Counted from the first letter of the stretch, positions 18,020-28,133 are shown. The stretch is 58,480 nt of DNA from Candidatus Aminicenantota bacterium (GCA_026416195.1 JAOAFQ010000093.1:1-58480); one strand, 5' to 3'. Program-made: numbers and translations. The notes: generated from the sequence alone by a model not told the origin.

Positions 18020-18886
18020 TTAATAATTTTCAGAATAAACTTCAAGGAATTTAGCTTCCCTAAGAGTTTTTTCCTGGGATAGCTGAATGATCACCCAAAT
18101 TTTTAAAGGTTGGACCATTTCCTGTCCTGGTTCTAATCCGCTCATTCTTCCTTGTGGTCCAAAGCCTCCACTAAAAGGAGGCCTTCTCCCAATGCCTCCT
18201 CCTGGTCCAAAGAATGATTGTCTTTCCATTTTTAGCTCGCCCGTTTCAAAGCCAAGACTAATTGTTTTCCCAGGCTCAGCGCCTATGGCTAACCGATTCT
18301 TTTCTGAGAATTTCAAAGGAATTTTAAGCTCATAGACAAGGACACCCTTCTCCGGCTTGGCCTGAATCACAAGGCCTTCCTTCTTAGCCTGCAGAAGATC
18401 AATTCTTTCTGGCTCATCTTTATCTGCCTTGATTATTTCCAACTCTTGGGGCATCTCCATTCTCTCCTCTTTCAGCGGAGGCTCTTTTTTCCCAGTAGCT
18501 TCAGGCCGCCCAAACATTGGAGGGAATTGTCTTCTACCCAGGGCACCGCCGACCGGATATCTGATTCCCCAATGTTTCTTCTTTTTGCCAGTCGCATCAA
18601 TCCAGATTGTCAAGCCTTGCCTTATAATTTGAGCCACTCTTGAACGATTACTCACCACAAAATGAAGATAAAGAAAATCCTGGTCATTAATAAAACCAAG
18701 AAGAAGCTGCTCTTTTTCTAAAAAAAATTGAGCGCCTTTCCAATCATCAGTCTGGCCATCGATGTTGATTTGACGATCTAGCCACTGGCAGGTTGCTCGA
18801 TAAGTTTTAAACGTAGCGCATCCCGCCATAAAACCAAAAACGAGCCAAACAAACCAGCCGTTGGTTTTTTTCCATTCTTTGATCAT
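18020..18886 (-). CDS. Lipoprotein with CBM9-like / DOMON-type domain
   Basis: About 288 residues. The lipobox FMAGC places the lipidated cysteine at C23. Residues about 35-105 (IDGQTDDWKGA, LLGFINDQDFLYLHFVVSN, GLTIWIDATG) match the CBM9-like beta-sandwich seen in many secreted or envelope proteins. A charged, proline-rich linker follows, then a second strand-rich half (ELKIPLKFSEK) and a glycine/arginine/proline-rich stretch (GPGGGIGRRPPFSGGFGPQG). I place the start at ATG 18886, since GGAGG lies five bases before it and overlaps the in-frame GTG at 18892. Possibly coupled to the small ORF ending at 18900. Confidence 0.75.
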   Translation of the reverse strand: MIKEWKKTNGWFVWLVFGFMAGCATFKTYRATCQWLDRQINIDGQTDDWKGAQFFLEKEQLLLGFINDQDFLYLHFVVSNRSRVAQIIRQGLTIWIDATGKKKKHWGIRYPVGGALGRRQFPPMFGRPEATGKKEPPLKEERMEMPQELEIIKADKDEPERIDLLQAKKEGLVIQAKPEKGVLVYELKIPLKFSEKNRLAIGAEPGKTISLGFETGELKMERQSFFGPGGGIGRRPPFSGGFGPQGRMSGLEPGQEMVQPLKIWVIIQLSQEKTLREAKFLEVYSENY

Positions 18887-18899
18887 GGCCACCTCCAGT

Positions 18900-19202
18900 T
18901 TACTTAAATAGCCAATCTCCTTTTTCGGAAATTATTTCCCTTTCAATTTTGGCCAGTCTTAAAACAATTGTCACCCCGGTTACTGGGCGAGCGGCCACAA
19001 AAATTGTTTTCGTTTCAATTTCAAATCCAGGAAGAACTTTCTTAATCCAAAATTTGCTGATGGTGAGGCTCACCCCAGGAAACTTTGTTCTATCCTCTAT
19101 TCCATCCTCTAACTGACCAGTCCCAAGAATTTTTGGCCTCTGAGCTTTAAGGGGCCCATATAGGAAAACGAGACAAATAAGCCCCCTCCTCGGCTGCCTC
19201 AC
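18900..19202 (-). CDS. Hypothetical protein, possible GTG start
   Basis: A 100-codon frame ending 13 nt before the CBM9-like lipoprotein gene. The C-terminal 70 residues look coding (TISKFWIKKVLPGFEIETKTIFVAARP, strand-rich). The N-terminus is uncertain: the GTG at 19202 has no clear ribosome site, while a strong GAGGAGG lies inside the frame ahead of an ATT codon. No homolog is recognised. It may be a truncated secreted protein or a genuine short partner of the downstream lipoprotein. Confidence 0.45.
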   Translation of the reverse strand: MRQPRRGLICLVFLYGPLKAQRPKILGTGQLEDGIEDRTKFPGVSLTISKFWIKKVLPGFEIETKTIFVAARPVTGVTIVLRLAKIEREIISEKGDWLFK

Positions 19203-19427
19203 GATTGGTCTTCTCTTAATTAATTTTCTGCCTCATAATATTAACCTTAAGTTTCAACTAAAGAGTTTCATGGTTGTTAATAAAATTCAAAGGTTTAGGG
19301 CAAGATTTATTAATTGAATATCCACAGAATTTTGGACTTGGGTTAAAAATAAAAAACGTTGAATTGACAGAAATAGTCAAATGATGACAGAATGAGGGCG
19401 ATTTTAAGTTGTCTGAGGGAGGTTTAA

Positions 19428-21179
19428 ATGAAAGCCAAAAAAGCTTTTTCTCTTGGACTTACATTAATTATAGCCTTCCTTTTTCTTTCTTGGCCAGGTC
19501 GTCCGCCAGCCACCACCTCCTCTAATTGGGATGAACGTCTTGATGGTTGCACTGTTATTATTGTGGGGAAAAAAGCTTCAACTGACGGCTCGGTCATTAC
19601 GACCCATACCTGTGATTGTGGCACCTGCGATTGGACATGGCGCTATGTCCCACCGGCTGATCACCCACCTGGGTCAATGAGAAAAATTTATCATATTGAT
19701 CAGTTTGGGACTATTCCTCCTGAACAGGGTCTGAAGTGGGATGTGGTCGAAAGAAACTTCACGGGCCTAGAAATTCCCCAAGTTCCCCATACTCATGGTT
19801 ATCTTCATGGAGCTTTTGGCTACATGAATGACAAGCAAGTAGCCATAGGTGAATCGACGATTGGTTGTCGCAAGAAAATGGAAAACCCAACGCCTGCCGC
19901 CAAATTTGATATCACTATGCTCACTTTGATTGCTATGGAAAGAGCAAATACAGCTCGAGAAGCCATTAAAATTATGGGCGAATTAGCGGAAAAATATGGC
20001 TATGGTTATACCGATACTGGCGAAATGCTGGCTGTGGCTGATCCTAATGAAGTCTGGATTTTTGAAATTATGCCTGTTGGTCCCCTTTGGACCCCTGAAA
20101 GTGGAAAGCCAGGAGCTGTTTGGTGTGCCCAAAGAGTTCCTGATGACCATGTCAGTGTCTGTCCTAATGAAAGCCGAATTGGAGAAATCGATCTTAAAAA
20201 CCCTGATTATTTTATGGCCTCGCCTAATGTCGTTTCTTTCGCCATTGAACAGGGCTTTTATGACCCCAAAAGTGGCCAACCCTTTAATTGGAAGAAGGCC
20301 TACTCACCTGTCGAAGGAAGTGCTGTTTCGACTGGCGGCTCAAGAGTTAGACTCTGGCGCTTCTTTGATTTGGTAGCTCCCTCAAAAAAATTCAGCCCTG
20401 AAACCCCGAATATGGATCTCCCTTTTTCAGTCAAACCTGATCGTCAACTTTCAGTCTACGATGTTATGCAGCTGACGAGAGATAAGTGTGAGGGCACAAT
20501 TTTTGATCCTTCTCGGGGCTTACAGGGTGGACCTTTTGCCAATCCCAATTTTCTACCTTATGGCTTTGAACTTGAGGGGAAAAGATATTCTTTGCCTCGG
20601 ATTATAGGAGTTAATCGAGCTGAATATGTGACCGTAACTCAAAGCCGAAGCTGGCTGCCTGATCCCATTGGCGGTATTGTCTGGTTAGCTTGGGGGTCAC
20701 AAGATACTTCCTGTTTCTTTCCTCTTTACATCGGCATAAATGAAATCCCGCGCTCTTTCCAAATCGGTGATCATTGGGTTTTTAGCCGTGAATCAGCCCG
20801 TTGGGCCTTCGATTACGTCGATTTTCATACTCAAGTTCTTTACTCTTTAGCCATTCAAGATGTTAGAGAAGCTCAGAAGAAATGGGAAAAACCAGCCGTT
20901 GATCGAACCCCAATCATTGATCAAACCGCTTTGGCTCTTTATCGGAAAAGTCCAGAAGAAGCTCGCCGCTATCTCACCGATTACTGCCTCGGCAATGCCC
21001 ATCGAGTTATTCAAGCTTGGTGGGACCTAGGTGACCAACTTTTAGTGAAATATAACAAGCTCTGGATATATGACGCCAAAACTAGAAAACGCCATCCTCT
21101 GCGTTTCCCTGAGTGGTATTTAAAGCTCCTCGTTGAATATAACCAACTCAAGCCGCAAATAATAGAGAAAAAAGAATAA
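19428..21179 (+). CDS. Secreted C69 family dipeptidase
   Basis: A 583-residue peptidase of the C69 (dipeptidase A/PepD) Ntn-hydrolase family. The signal peptide (LGLTLIIAFLFLSW) is followed by ERLDGCTVIIVGKKASTDGSVI. C41 is the catalytic nucleophile expected to become N-terminal after processing. Other family segments are GYLHGAFGYMNDKQVAIGEST, AREAIKIMGELAEKYGY, ANPNEVWIFE-like (ADPNEVWIFEIMPVG) and YDVMQLTRDKCEGT. The protein probably cleaves dipeptides or peptides outside the cytoplasm. GGGAGG precedes the ATG. A weak -35 (TTGACA at 19364) is visible. Confidence 0.92.
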   Translation: MKAKKAFSLGLTLIIAFLFLSWPGRPPATTSSNWDERLDGCTVIIVGKKASTDGSVITTHTCDCGTCDWTWRYVPPADHPPGSMRKIYHIDQFGTIPPEQGLKWDVVERNFTGLEIPQVPHTHGYLHGAFGYMNDKQVAIGESTIGCRKKMENPTPAAKFDITMLTLIAMERANTAREAIKIMGELAEKYGYGYTDTGEMLAVADPNEVWIFEIMPVGPLWTPESGKPGAVWCAQRVPDDHVSVCPNESRIGEIDLKNPDYFMASPNVVSFAIEQGFYDPKSGQPFNWKKAYSPVEGSAVSTGGSRVRLWRFFDLVAPSKKFSPETPNMDLPFSVKPDRQLSVYDVMQLTRDKCEGTIFDPSRGLQGGPFANPNFLPYGFELEGKRYSLPRIIGVNRAEYVTVTQSRSWLPDPIGGIVWLAWGSQDTSCFFPLYIGINEIPRSFQIGDHWVFSRESARWAFDYVDFHTQVLYSLAIQDVREAQKKWEKPAVDRTPIIDQTALALYRKSPEEARRYLTDYCLGNAHRVIQAWWDLGDQLLVKYNKLWIYDAKTRKRHPLRFPEWYLKLLVEYNQLKPQIIEKKE

Positions 21180-21218
21180 TTGGCTAAGATAAAATTCTAG
21201 GAACAACTAATTCTTTTT

Positions 21219-22661
21219 TCAGAAACCAGGATCCGTAATTTTTTTCTCTTGAACCGGGCCAAGTTTTTGCAAGACTTCTCGGACTTCTTCAGCTCGACCG
21301 ACAACGACTAAAACAAAATTTTCCCCTGGAAGGAGACGGGCCGCAGCTTGATTAACCTCCTCGAGACTAATTTTATCAATTCGATCCAGGTAGCGATCAT
21401 AATAGTCAAAACCTAGACCATAAAAAGACAACCGCACATAGGCTAGGGCCTTGCTAGCATTAGTTTCCAAGGTAGGCGGAAATTGGCCCAAAATATAATT
21501 ACGAGCACTTCGAACTTCCTCCGAAGAAAAGCCTTCTTGTCGCCCCTTTCTTAGTAAATCTATCGATATAGTAAGCATTTCACCTAATTGATCACTTTTG
21601 GTATAAGAAGTAGCGCGAAAAATTCCACCTGGCTTCCAGCTCTCTAGGGAACTTGAGGCTCCGTAGGTTAAGCCTCTCTTTATTCTTAATTCAGTGTTAA
21701 ACCAAGAAGTGAAACGCCCTCCCCATAAAGTATTCATGACATTGGCCGCGGGTGAAATTTCGTCACCCATTTTCAGACCAGGACCTCCCAGAACAAAATA
21801 AGCTTGAGTGGCGTCTGGCTTATCCACGAGCACAATCGTTCTTCCTTTAGGTTGAGGCAATGGGGGTAAAGGGACTGTTGGGGCTCGACTTGAGGCTTTC
21901 CAACGACCGAAGCTGGCCTCCAGCAATTTTATAAGTTTTTCTTTTTCAATCTGGCCAACAACTGCCATTAAGACTTGGTCAGGCCGATAGCGTTCTTTAT
22001 AAAATGTTCGGATATCAGCCAGTTTTATTTTAGCTAAGGAGATTTCAGTCCCAACGGAAATGTGGCCTAACGGGTGCGAACCAAAATAAGCTTTTAAAAA
22101 ATAATAGCGCACTGCCTGGCTAGGGTTATCTTTAATCGCTTTCACTAAATCTGTTCGTCGGGCTTGTTCTTTTTTAAATTCCTCTTCTGAAAACCAAGGA
22201 GAAATTAAACCATCGGCAGCTATTTGCAGCAAGCGAGGAAAATGCTCACTGAGGCTTTCGCCACTTCCAATTACATATTCATCGGCAGCGCTAAAATCAA
22301 GCGATGCCCCCATAAAATCAATGGCTTCCGCTATTTCTTCAGGGCTTAATCTTCCGGCCCCTTTCAAGAGCAGATCAGCCGTAAAATTGGCTAAGCCATC
22401 AAGTTCAGGCGGCTCAAAAGCTGTGCCAGCCCCAGCAAGGATGAGGCGGAAACTAACTAAAGGAAGCTCTGGGTTATAAAGATAAAAAACAGTTAAACCA
22501 TTCGAAAGCTTAATCCTTTCAGGACGCGGCAATTTAAAGATACTTTGGGCTTCTAATGGGAAGTCAAATAATATTAATAATAGGAGGGTAATTGAGCTCA
22601 AAATTAATTTTTTAAATTCTTTTTTCTTTTTATGGCCATTTTTCTTGCTACCAATTTTCAT
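21219..22661 (-). CDS. M16 family peptidase-like protein lacking the zinc motif
   Basis: A 480-residue secreted protein with the M16 (pitrilysin) double-domain fold: signal peptide, RIKLSNGLTVFYLYNPELPLVSF, and later LRIKRGLTYGASSSLE, the R/Y substrate-binding pair. At the place of HxxEH it reads NFTAD (residues 92-96), so it cannot bind zinc in the usual way. Such members act as the non-catalytic half of M16B heterodimers. It overlaps the active partner gene by 4 nt, which supports a two-subunit complex. Confidence 0.9.
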   Translation of the reverse strand: MKIGSKKNGHKKKKEFKKLILSSITLLLLILFDFPLEAQSIFKLPRPERIKLSNGLTVFYLYNPELPLVSFRLILAGAGTAFEPPELDGLANFTADLLLKGAGRLSPEEIAEAIDFMGASLDFSAADEYVIGSGESLSEHFPRLLQIAADGLISPWFSEEEFKKEQARRTDLVKAIKDNPSQAVRYYFLKAYFGSHPLGHISVGTEISLAKIKLADIRTFYKERYRPDQVLMAVVGQIEKEKLIKLLEASFGRWKASSRAPTVPLPPLPQPKGRTIVLVDKPDATQAYFVLGGPGLKMGDEISPAANVMNTLWGGRFTSWFNTELRIKRGLTYGASSSLESWKPGGIFRATSYTKSDQLGEMLTISIDLLRKGRQEGFSSEEVRSARNYILGQFPPTLETNASKALAYVRLSFYGLGFDYYDRYLDRIDKISLEEVNQAAARLLPGENFVLVVVGRAEEVREVLQKLGPVQEKKITDPGF

Positions 22662-24004
22662 TTTTCACCTCCCTGAGGGATGAGCCAGCCAACCGTCTTT
22701 TTGTTTTCATCAAAGTATTTAGCCGCCAGAGCGGGGAGAGCTTCTCTTTTAACTGCATTATATTCATCGATAATCGTAAAGAGCTTTTCATAGCTTCCGA
22801 GAATTAATTCAGCCCACCCCAGGAGATTGGCTTTACCGGAAATCGTCTGCAAGCTACGGTAAAAAGAGCTTCGGATGATATTCAAAGCTTTTTCCATTTC
22901 CTTAGCCTCAATTCCCTCGCTTTTAATTCTGTCTAGCTCTTCTTCAATTACCTTTTCGATTCGACTAAGATCAGCTCCAGGCCGCGGCTTCACCAAAATA
23001 AAAAAGAGGAAAGGGTCAATCGTTTCTTCAAGTCCACCTGACACCGAAATTGCTAGTTGTTCTTCTCTTACCAATCGGCGATAAAGGCGGCTGCTTTCCC
23101 CATGAAACAAAACTTTTTCCAGAACTGAAAGACCATAAAAATCAGGATCAAGGCGCCGGGGAGCGTGAAAAGCCATAATGAAAGATGGTGTCTGAGCTTC
23201 CTTTCTTATTTCCACTCGCCGCGGGCCCAATTGAGGAGGTTCAGTAGTGGTCACCGGTGGCGGTGGAGGTCCGGGTCTAATTGAACCATAATATTTTTTA
23301 ATTAAAGTCAAGGCTTTTTCCGAATTAAAATCACCCACCATAACGAGAACAGCATTGTTAGGAGCATAATAAGTTCGATAGTACTGAATTACTTCCTCCC
23401 GCCTCCAGCTGAGAATATCGCTCATCCAGCCAATGACATCCCAATGATAGGGATGAGCGATGATGGCGGCGGCTCGAACCTGTTCATAGAGAAGAGCCTC
23501 ATTATTATTTTCAACGCCCATTCTTCTTTCACTGGCGATCACCCCGCGCTCTGATTCAAAAACTTGGGGATCAAAAGTAAGTCCTTGCATCCTGTCGGCT
23601 TCCAGTTCTAACATACTTTCTAAGGCCTCAGCCGGAAACCAATTAGTGTAGACCGTCATATCATCTGAAGTGTAGGCATTATTTCGGCCTCCTTTGAATT
23701 CCATAATTCGGTCAAACTCACCTGGACCAAATTTCTCTGTTCCATTGAACATCATATGTTCGATAAAATGAGAAACGCCGGTCAGGCCCGGACGCTCATT
23801 GCGGGAACCAACCCGAAAAAAAGTGTAAAGAGCTACATTGGGAATGGTGTGATCTTCTAATAAAAGAATTTTCAAACCATTTTCGAGCTGATGAACCTTA
23901 ATGTCTGCTTGACGAAAGGAACCCAAAAGTAAGGCCGGACCTAATAAAAAAAACATCATAAGATTTAGCCGGCTCATTTTCTTGTTCAATTTTTTCCCGC
24001 CCAT
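22658..24004 (-). CDS. M16 family zinc peptidase, catalytic subunit
   Basis: A 448-residue secreted M16 peptidase. The inverted zinc motif HFIEH (H79, E82, H83) is in SRNERPGLTGVSHFIEHMMF, and the third ligand glutamate lies in ALESMLELEADRM. The N-terminal hydrophobic segment (LNLMMFFLLGPALLLGS) is a signal peptide. ATG 24004 is chosen because GGGAGG lies 8 nt upstream; a longer TTG reading from 24043 has no site. Probably pairs with the inactive homolog encoded directly downstream. Confidence 0.93.
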   Translation of the reverse strand: MGGKKLNKKMSRLNLMMFFLLGPALLLGSFRQADIKVHQLENGLKILLLEDHTIPNVALYTFFRVGSRNERPGLTGVSHFIEHMMFNGTEKFGPGEFDRIMEFKGGRNNAYTSDDMTVYTNWFPAEALESMLELEADRMQGLTFDPQVFESERGVIASERRMGVENNNEALLYEQVRAAAIIAHPYHWDVIGWMSDILSWRREEVIQYYRTYYAPNNAVLVMVGDFNSEKALTLIKKYYGSIRPGPPPPPVTTTEPPQLGPRRVEIRKEAQTPSFIMAFHAPRRLDPDFYGLSVLEKVLFHGESSRLYRRLVREEQLAISVSGGLEETIDPFLFFILVKPRPGADLSRIEKVIEEELDRIKSEGIEAKEMEKALNIIRSSFYRSLQTISGKANLLGWAELILGSYEKLFTIIDEYNAVKREALPALAAKYFDENKKTVGWLIPQGGEK

Positions 24005-24155
24005 TAAACGAACCTCCCTTTTCTTCTGTTTTTTATAAAACAATTTTAAAATAATTATCTCGGCTTTTGCTTGTCTTACCTCCTTATTTAACCTATTTCA
24101 AAATTTTGACCAAAAGCTAGCTGATAATTTAAAAAACATCACTTTTGGGTGACAT

Positions 24156-26165
24156 TTATTTTTTAAAATGAATAGCCTGAAGGGCCTTGGCTAAAAGCTT
24201 TGTGGCTTCGGTGCTCTTTACTTGGACTTGCCAAAGATCAGTCCCTTGAAAGAAGAAAGCGACGGCTTGATTCTTGTTTTTGAGCCGATAAGCTTTCTCG
24301 CCATGATAGATAAAAGTCTCAATTTTAGCTCGATTAAAGTCAGGGCCAGCAAGCTGATAGAGATAAAGTTCTAAGTTTTCGACAGGACGCCAGATCTGCT
24401 GGAGGAGTCGCACTTCTTCCGTCTCATTTCTCATGACAAGGACCGTATTATCTGGCCAAGCTTTGTTTAATTCTGCAAAAGAAAAGGAATCAATTTGTTG
24501 GACGCTCAAATTTAGGCCAAAATTGGTGTATTTGTTATCTTTAACTTCATATAATTTAAAAGGCGCCTTAAAATTTCGGCCTTCTAGCTGATAGTCTAGA
24601 ATAGTAATTTCAATTCGGGAAAAGAATCTTTGGCCCACTGAAATTATTTCCCCTAGGCCTTGGTTTAGAGAACTAGCTACTAAGGCAATTCGGGCGGCAT
24701 CGGCCACATCAAATGAAGGTAAAGCAGCGTCAAAAGGAAGCCATAAGCCATCGACATATATTTCTGACCAAGCATGGCCGCCCCAAACGCCGTTAAGATA
24801 AGCATAACCCATAACAAAACGGGCAGGCAGGCCAACGGCTCGAGCCAAGGAAGTTAATAAAATTGCCAAGCTGACGCAAGTACCTCGTCTCTGGCGAATA
24901 ACTTCATTGGAGGCAGCAAAAACAATTCCTGGATCAAACCTTACATTTTGGCTGACCCAATCCCGAAGCCGCAAAACCTTAGCCCAATCAGAAGAAAGAT
25001 TCATCGTTAGCTGCGTAGCAATTGTTTTAAGCTGGTGATCATCAATGTTGAGATAAGTATTAGCTTGAAGATATTCTTTTACTTCCTCTTTTACCTCTTT
25101 TTTGTCTTGTTGTCCATTTTGAAACCCAGCCTCCTGTTTAATTGGTTTGGCCGGCCTTTCTATTTCCAAAATCAAAGAATCTTTAGCTAACGAAATTACT
25201 CGCTGATAATGGCTAGAAAAGGGAGGTAATACGGCATCTCCCTGTTTAAAGGTAAGGCGAAGGGTCATCTTTTCGATAGACCGAGCTTTAGGGAGACGAA
25301 CATTTGCTCGAATTAGAGTATTTTCAAAGGGAATATCGGTTAAACCTTGAGCCGCGACGGCCGCTAAAGCGTCTTCTTTTGAGGCCAAATAAATTTTCAA
25401 TTCACCAAGAGGGCTTGTTTCCTGCGATTGGATGAGCTTTCCTTCGAGATCAAACCAAAGCGTTCGTTTAGTCGCCAAAGGTTCAATGATTTCAACGACA
25501 CGAAGGGTCTTAAAAGGATTGGCAAAACCTAATAATTTAACTTCTTCCCAGCCTTCAGCTCTTCTTTTTCCTTTAATTACCTGATTAAGTTCGGGCAAAT
25601 AGGTGGAGTACTCAATTTCATCACCCACTTTCTTTAAAGAACTTAAAGTAAGCCGAATAATTCCTTCAGGTCCAAGCAGCCGCTCATTAAAAGTAATTTT
25701 CTGGGTGAATTCTTTGCCACCGGCTGAACTACGAACAGTTATCACTTTTTCGCCCACCTCAGCCTGAGTTTTTGTTTCAAGGTTAGATAGCTTCATAGAC
25801 AAGGAAAGTCGGCGTAAATCGCCTCTTTCTGTTTCCTCGATTTCAGAGACCGAGGAAAGTTCAATTTTAGTTCCCAAGCGTCGAACGGCTAACCTAAGCT
25901 CTGAAATACCTTTAATAACTGGGCCTTGCGAGGTCATGACTTTTTTTGACCGCTCCCAGGCATAACCAGCCGGGATATCACTTAATTTCACGACGTACCA
26001 GAGCGTCTTTTCCTCTGAAGATACTTGGTTTGAAACATAACCATTCTTGATATTTTTGAGGTTATGACCTGAAGCAAGAGGATGGGCAATTATTAAGATT
26101 AAAATGATCAAAAAGGACAAACCTATCCTTTTTTCAAAAATTTTATGACCTAAGAACTTTTTCAT
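24156..26165 (-). CDS. Secreted transglutaminase-like domain protein
   Basis: A 669-residue exported protein. After a signal peptide come about 350 residues of strand-rich sequence (DUF3857-like arrangement), then a transglutaminase-like core at about residues 385-495. The catalytic triad is visible as cysteine in RQRRGTCVSLAILLTSLARA, histidine in WGGHAWSEIY and aspartate in LWLPFDAALP. Such proteins are thiol peptidases or isopeptide enzymes of the envelope. It is not obviously coupled to the M16 pair (about 150 nt away, same strand). Confidence 0.85.
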   Translation of the reverse strand: MKKFLGHKIFEKRIGLSFLIILILIIAHPLASGHNLKNIKNGYVSNQVSSEEKTLWYVVKLSDIPAGYAWERSKKVMTSQGPVIKGISELRLAVRRLGTKIELSSVSEIEETERGDLRRLSLSMKLSNLETKTQAEVGEKVITVRSSAGGKEFTQKITFNERLLGPEGIIRLTLSSLKKVGDEIEYSTYLPELNQVIKGKRRAEGWEEVKLLGFANPFKTLRVVEIIEPLATKRTLWFDLEGKLIQSQETSPLGELKIYLASKEDALAAVAAQGLTDIPFENTLIRANVRLPKARSIEKMTLRLTFKQGDAVLPPFSSHYQRVISLAKDSLILEIERPAKPIKQEAGFQNGQQDKKEVKEEVKEYLQANTYLNIDDHQLKTIATQLTMNLSSDWAKVLRLRDWVSQNVRFDPGIVFAASNEVIRQRRGTCVSLAILLTSLARAVGLPARFVMGYAYLNGVWGGHAWSEIYVDGLWLPFDAALPSFDVADAARIALVASSLNQGLGEIISVGQRFFSRIEITILDYQLEGRNFKAPFKLYEVKDNKYTNFGLNLSVQQIDSFSFAELNKAWPDNTVLVMRNETEEVRLLQQIWRPVENLELYLYQLAGPDFNRAKIETFIYHGEKAYRLKNKNQAVAFFFQGTDLWQVQVKSTEATKLLAKALQAIHFKK

Positions 26166-26392
26166 CTTTTCCTGGCTCTAGCTATTAAAATAACTTTTTA
26201 AATTTCTATTATAAGTTTTTTAGCTGTTCTAATCCATGGCAATCTAAAAAACACAAAGCCAGTATCGAATGGAAATTTATCATGGCCAGCCTTCTCTTCC
26301 TAAACTTAATTCTGCTATTATAGAAATTGATAAATTTTTAAAAAACCTTTGGCTTTATGTTGAATGAATAACTCAACTTAAGAAAGCGAGGA

Positions 26393-27145
26393 ATGACTCT
26401 GGACAGAGTATTTGAAATCAGGGGTGAAGATAAGATTGGCCGGTCTCGCATAGCTGTAGTATTGGTTTCCCCGGAAAGCCAGGAAAATATCGGCTTGGTA
26501 GCCAGAGCAATGAAGAATACCGGCTTTTCTGAGTTGAGGATTACAGGAATTAGCGAGCTCAATGAAGATGCCTTCCGGACGGCGGTTCATTCAGGCGAAA
26601 TCCTCCGCTCAGCTAAATTTTTTCCTACCTTAAAAGAAGCGGTTGCCGATTGTAACTTGGTTTTTGGTTCTACCGCCCGCCGCCGTGAAAAATTTCAAGT
26701 AATTTCCCTCGATCAAGCGATCGAAACTATCTTTCGCTATCCGCCTGAAACCAAGATTGCCCTGGTTTTTGGTCCAGAAAGAACTGGTCTAAGTTCTGAA
26801 GATTTAGAAATGGCCAATTTTGTTTATTCTATTCCTCAGGCTTCAAGCCAACCCTCCTATAATCTCGCCGCGGCTGTTCTGCTCACTCTCTACCAACTTT
26901 TTATTCGGTCAGCGGAAATTATAAACCCTAAGGAAGAACAGCCCGCTACCCGAGCCGACCAAGAAGAACTTATTCAAGTTGTTCTGAGAAAACTTCGCGA
27001 AGCAGGCTTTATTAATGACCAAAATAAAGCCCATATCTCCAACAAAGTCCATGATCTTTTTGGCCGAATGGCTTTAACTGATAAGGATAGGAAATTTTTA
27101 ACTGCCATTCTCACCAGAATTCTCCCTTACCAGCCCAATGATTAA
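26393..27145 (+). CDS. trmJ: TrmJ-like SPOUT RNA methyltransferase
   Basis: A 250-residue SPOUT (TrmH/SpoU) methyltransferase. IAVVLVSPESQENIGLVARAMKNTGF is the RNA-binding motif 1, and the knot region reads LVFGPERTGLSSEDLEMAN followed by IPQASSQPSYNLAAAVLLTLYQL. The C-terminal helices (LRKLREAGFINDQNKAHISNKVHDLFGRM) match TrmJ, which makes 2'-O-methyl at tRNA position 32. Assignment to TrmJ rather than another SpoU member rests on that tail. The ribosome site GAGGA is unusually close to the ATG. Confidence 0.82.
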   Translation: MTLDRVFEIRGEDKIGRSRIAVVLVSPESQENIGLVARAMKNTGFSELRITGISELNEDAFRTAVHSGEILRSAKFFPTLKEAVADCNLVFGSTARRREKFQVISLDQAIETIFRYPPETKIALVFGPERTGLSSEDLEMANFVYSIPQASSQPSYNLAAAVLLTLYQLFIRSAEIINPKEEQPATRADQEELIQVVLRKLREAGFINDQNKAHISNKVHDLFGRMALTDKDRKFLTAILTRILPYQPND

Positions 27146-27416
27146 ACCCAATTATTTATCAAATCTTATATAAAGTTTGACCATTACAGTCGATATAGCT
27201 GGCTATGATGAAAAGCCCTTCTAGATCGCAACTTATTTCAGGAAGGTCAAAAAAAGGAAGAAGTGAAAAAATTCTTGGTCATACGAATTTCAGACAACAG
27301 ATATTTTTTGACTGGAAACTTTTATAGCTATCGCCTTCGCTCATCAACTCTGTTTCAGAGGCAACAAAACTCTGCACTCGAGCGTTTTATTTAAGAAAGA
27401 AAATTGGGACAAATGA

Positions 27417-28043
27417 AGGGCTCGATTTCTTTGGTTCACATATTTTATATTTTTTATTTTTCTTTCCCTTTATCTTATAGCGACTTGGGCAGTCGGAAGC
27501 ATATCCGGCCATGCTTTTAGTTGTAATCCAACTAAAGCTTTAAACAAGAATGTCGGACGAGTCATCCAGCTCAAAACCATTTTGTCGATCAAGGACCATA
27601 CTAATAAATTTTTCTTTCGAGCATCCGTCAGCGTCACATTAGCTAATAAGGGAGATATCTTTGTACCTGACCGGGACTAGATTCTTCATTTTGATTCTTC
27701 TGGTCAGTTTTTGCGAAATTATTTTCAAAAAAGTCAAAGGCCAGGGGAACTGCCGTGGGTTCAAAGCATACTTATCGATAGAGATAATCTTGTCGCTTAT
27801 GACTTATGGGCTAGGAAAATCTGCCGTTTCGATTCCAATGGAAATTTAGTCAATGAATTTAAAATCCACGAATTTAGAGCCAATGCCCTTATTCATGTCA
27901 ATTTGGATCAGCCTAGCCTTTAGCTCTGATGGCCCTTATCTATTAAAAAATGTTTGTTTTCCCATTTTCTTGGGGAAAATGACGGACATAACTCACTAAA
28001 AAATGCCCTCTTTATTGGCAAGTCAAAAAAGCCAAATTTTTAA
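27417..28043 (+). pseudogene. Decayed 6-bladed beta-propeller (NHL-type) gene
   Basis: One frame reads like an exported 6-bladed propeller protein: a hydrophobic leader (FIFLSLYLIATWAVG), then NVGRVIQLKTILSIKD, NKGDIFVPDRD, HFDSSGQFLRNYF, DNLVAYDLWARKICRFDSNG and LGENDGHNSLKNALF. It has no start codon and is broken by TAG at 27678, TAG at 27921 and TGA at 27927. A local frame change around 27918-27975 restores the reading SSDGPYLLKNV. The C-terminal half of the propeller is absent. It cannot make a full protein. Confidence 0.75.
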
Positions 28044-28133
28044 AATTATTTAAATTAGAATCTCAAATAAATTATAATAACTTTCACAAGGTTAAGTTTT
28101 ATTTTCGGTAAATCCGGAAAGAGGAGTTTTTTC

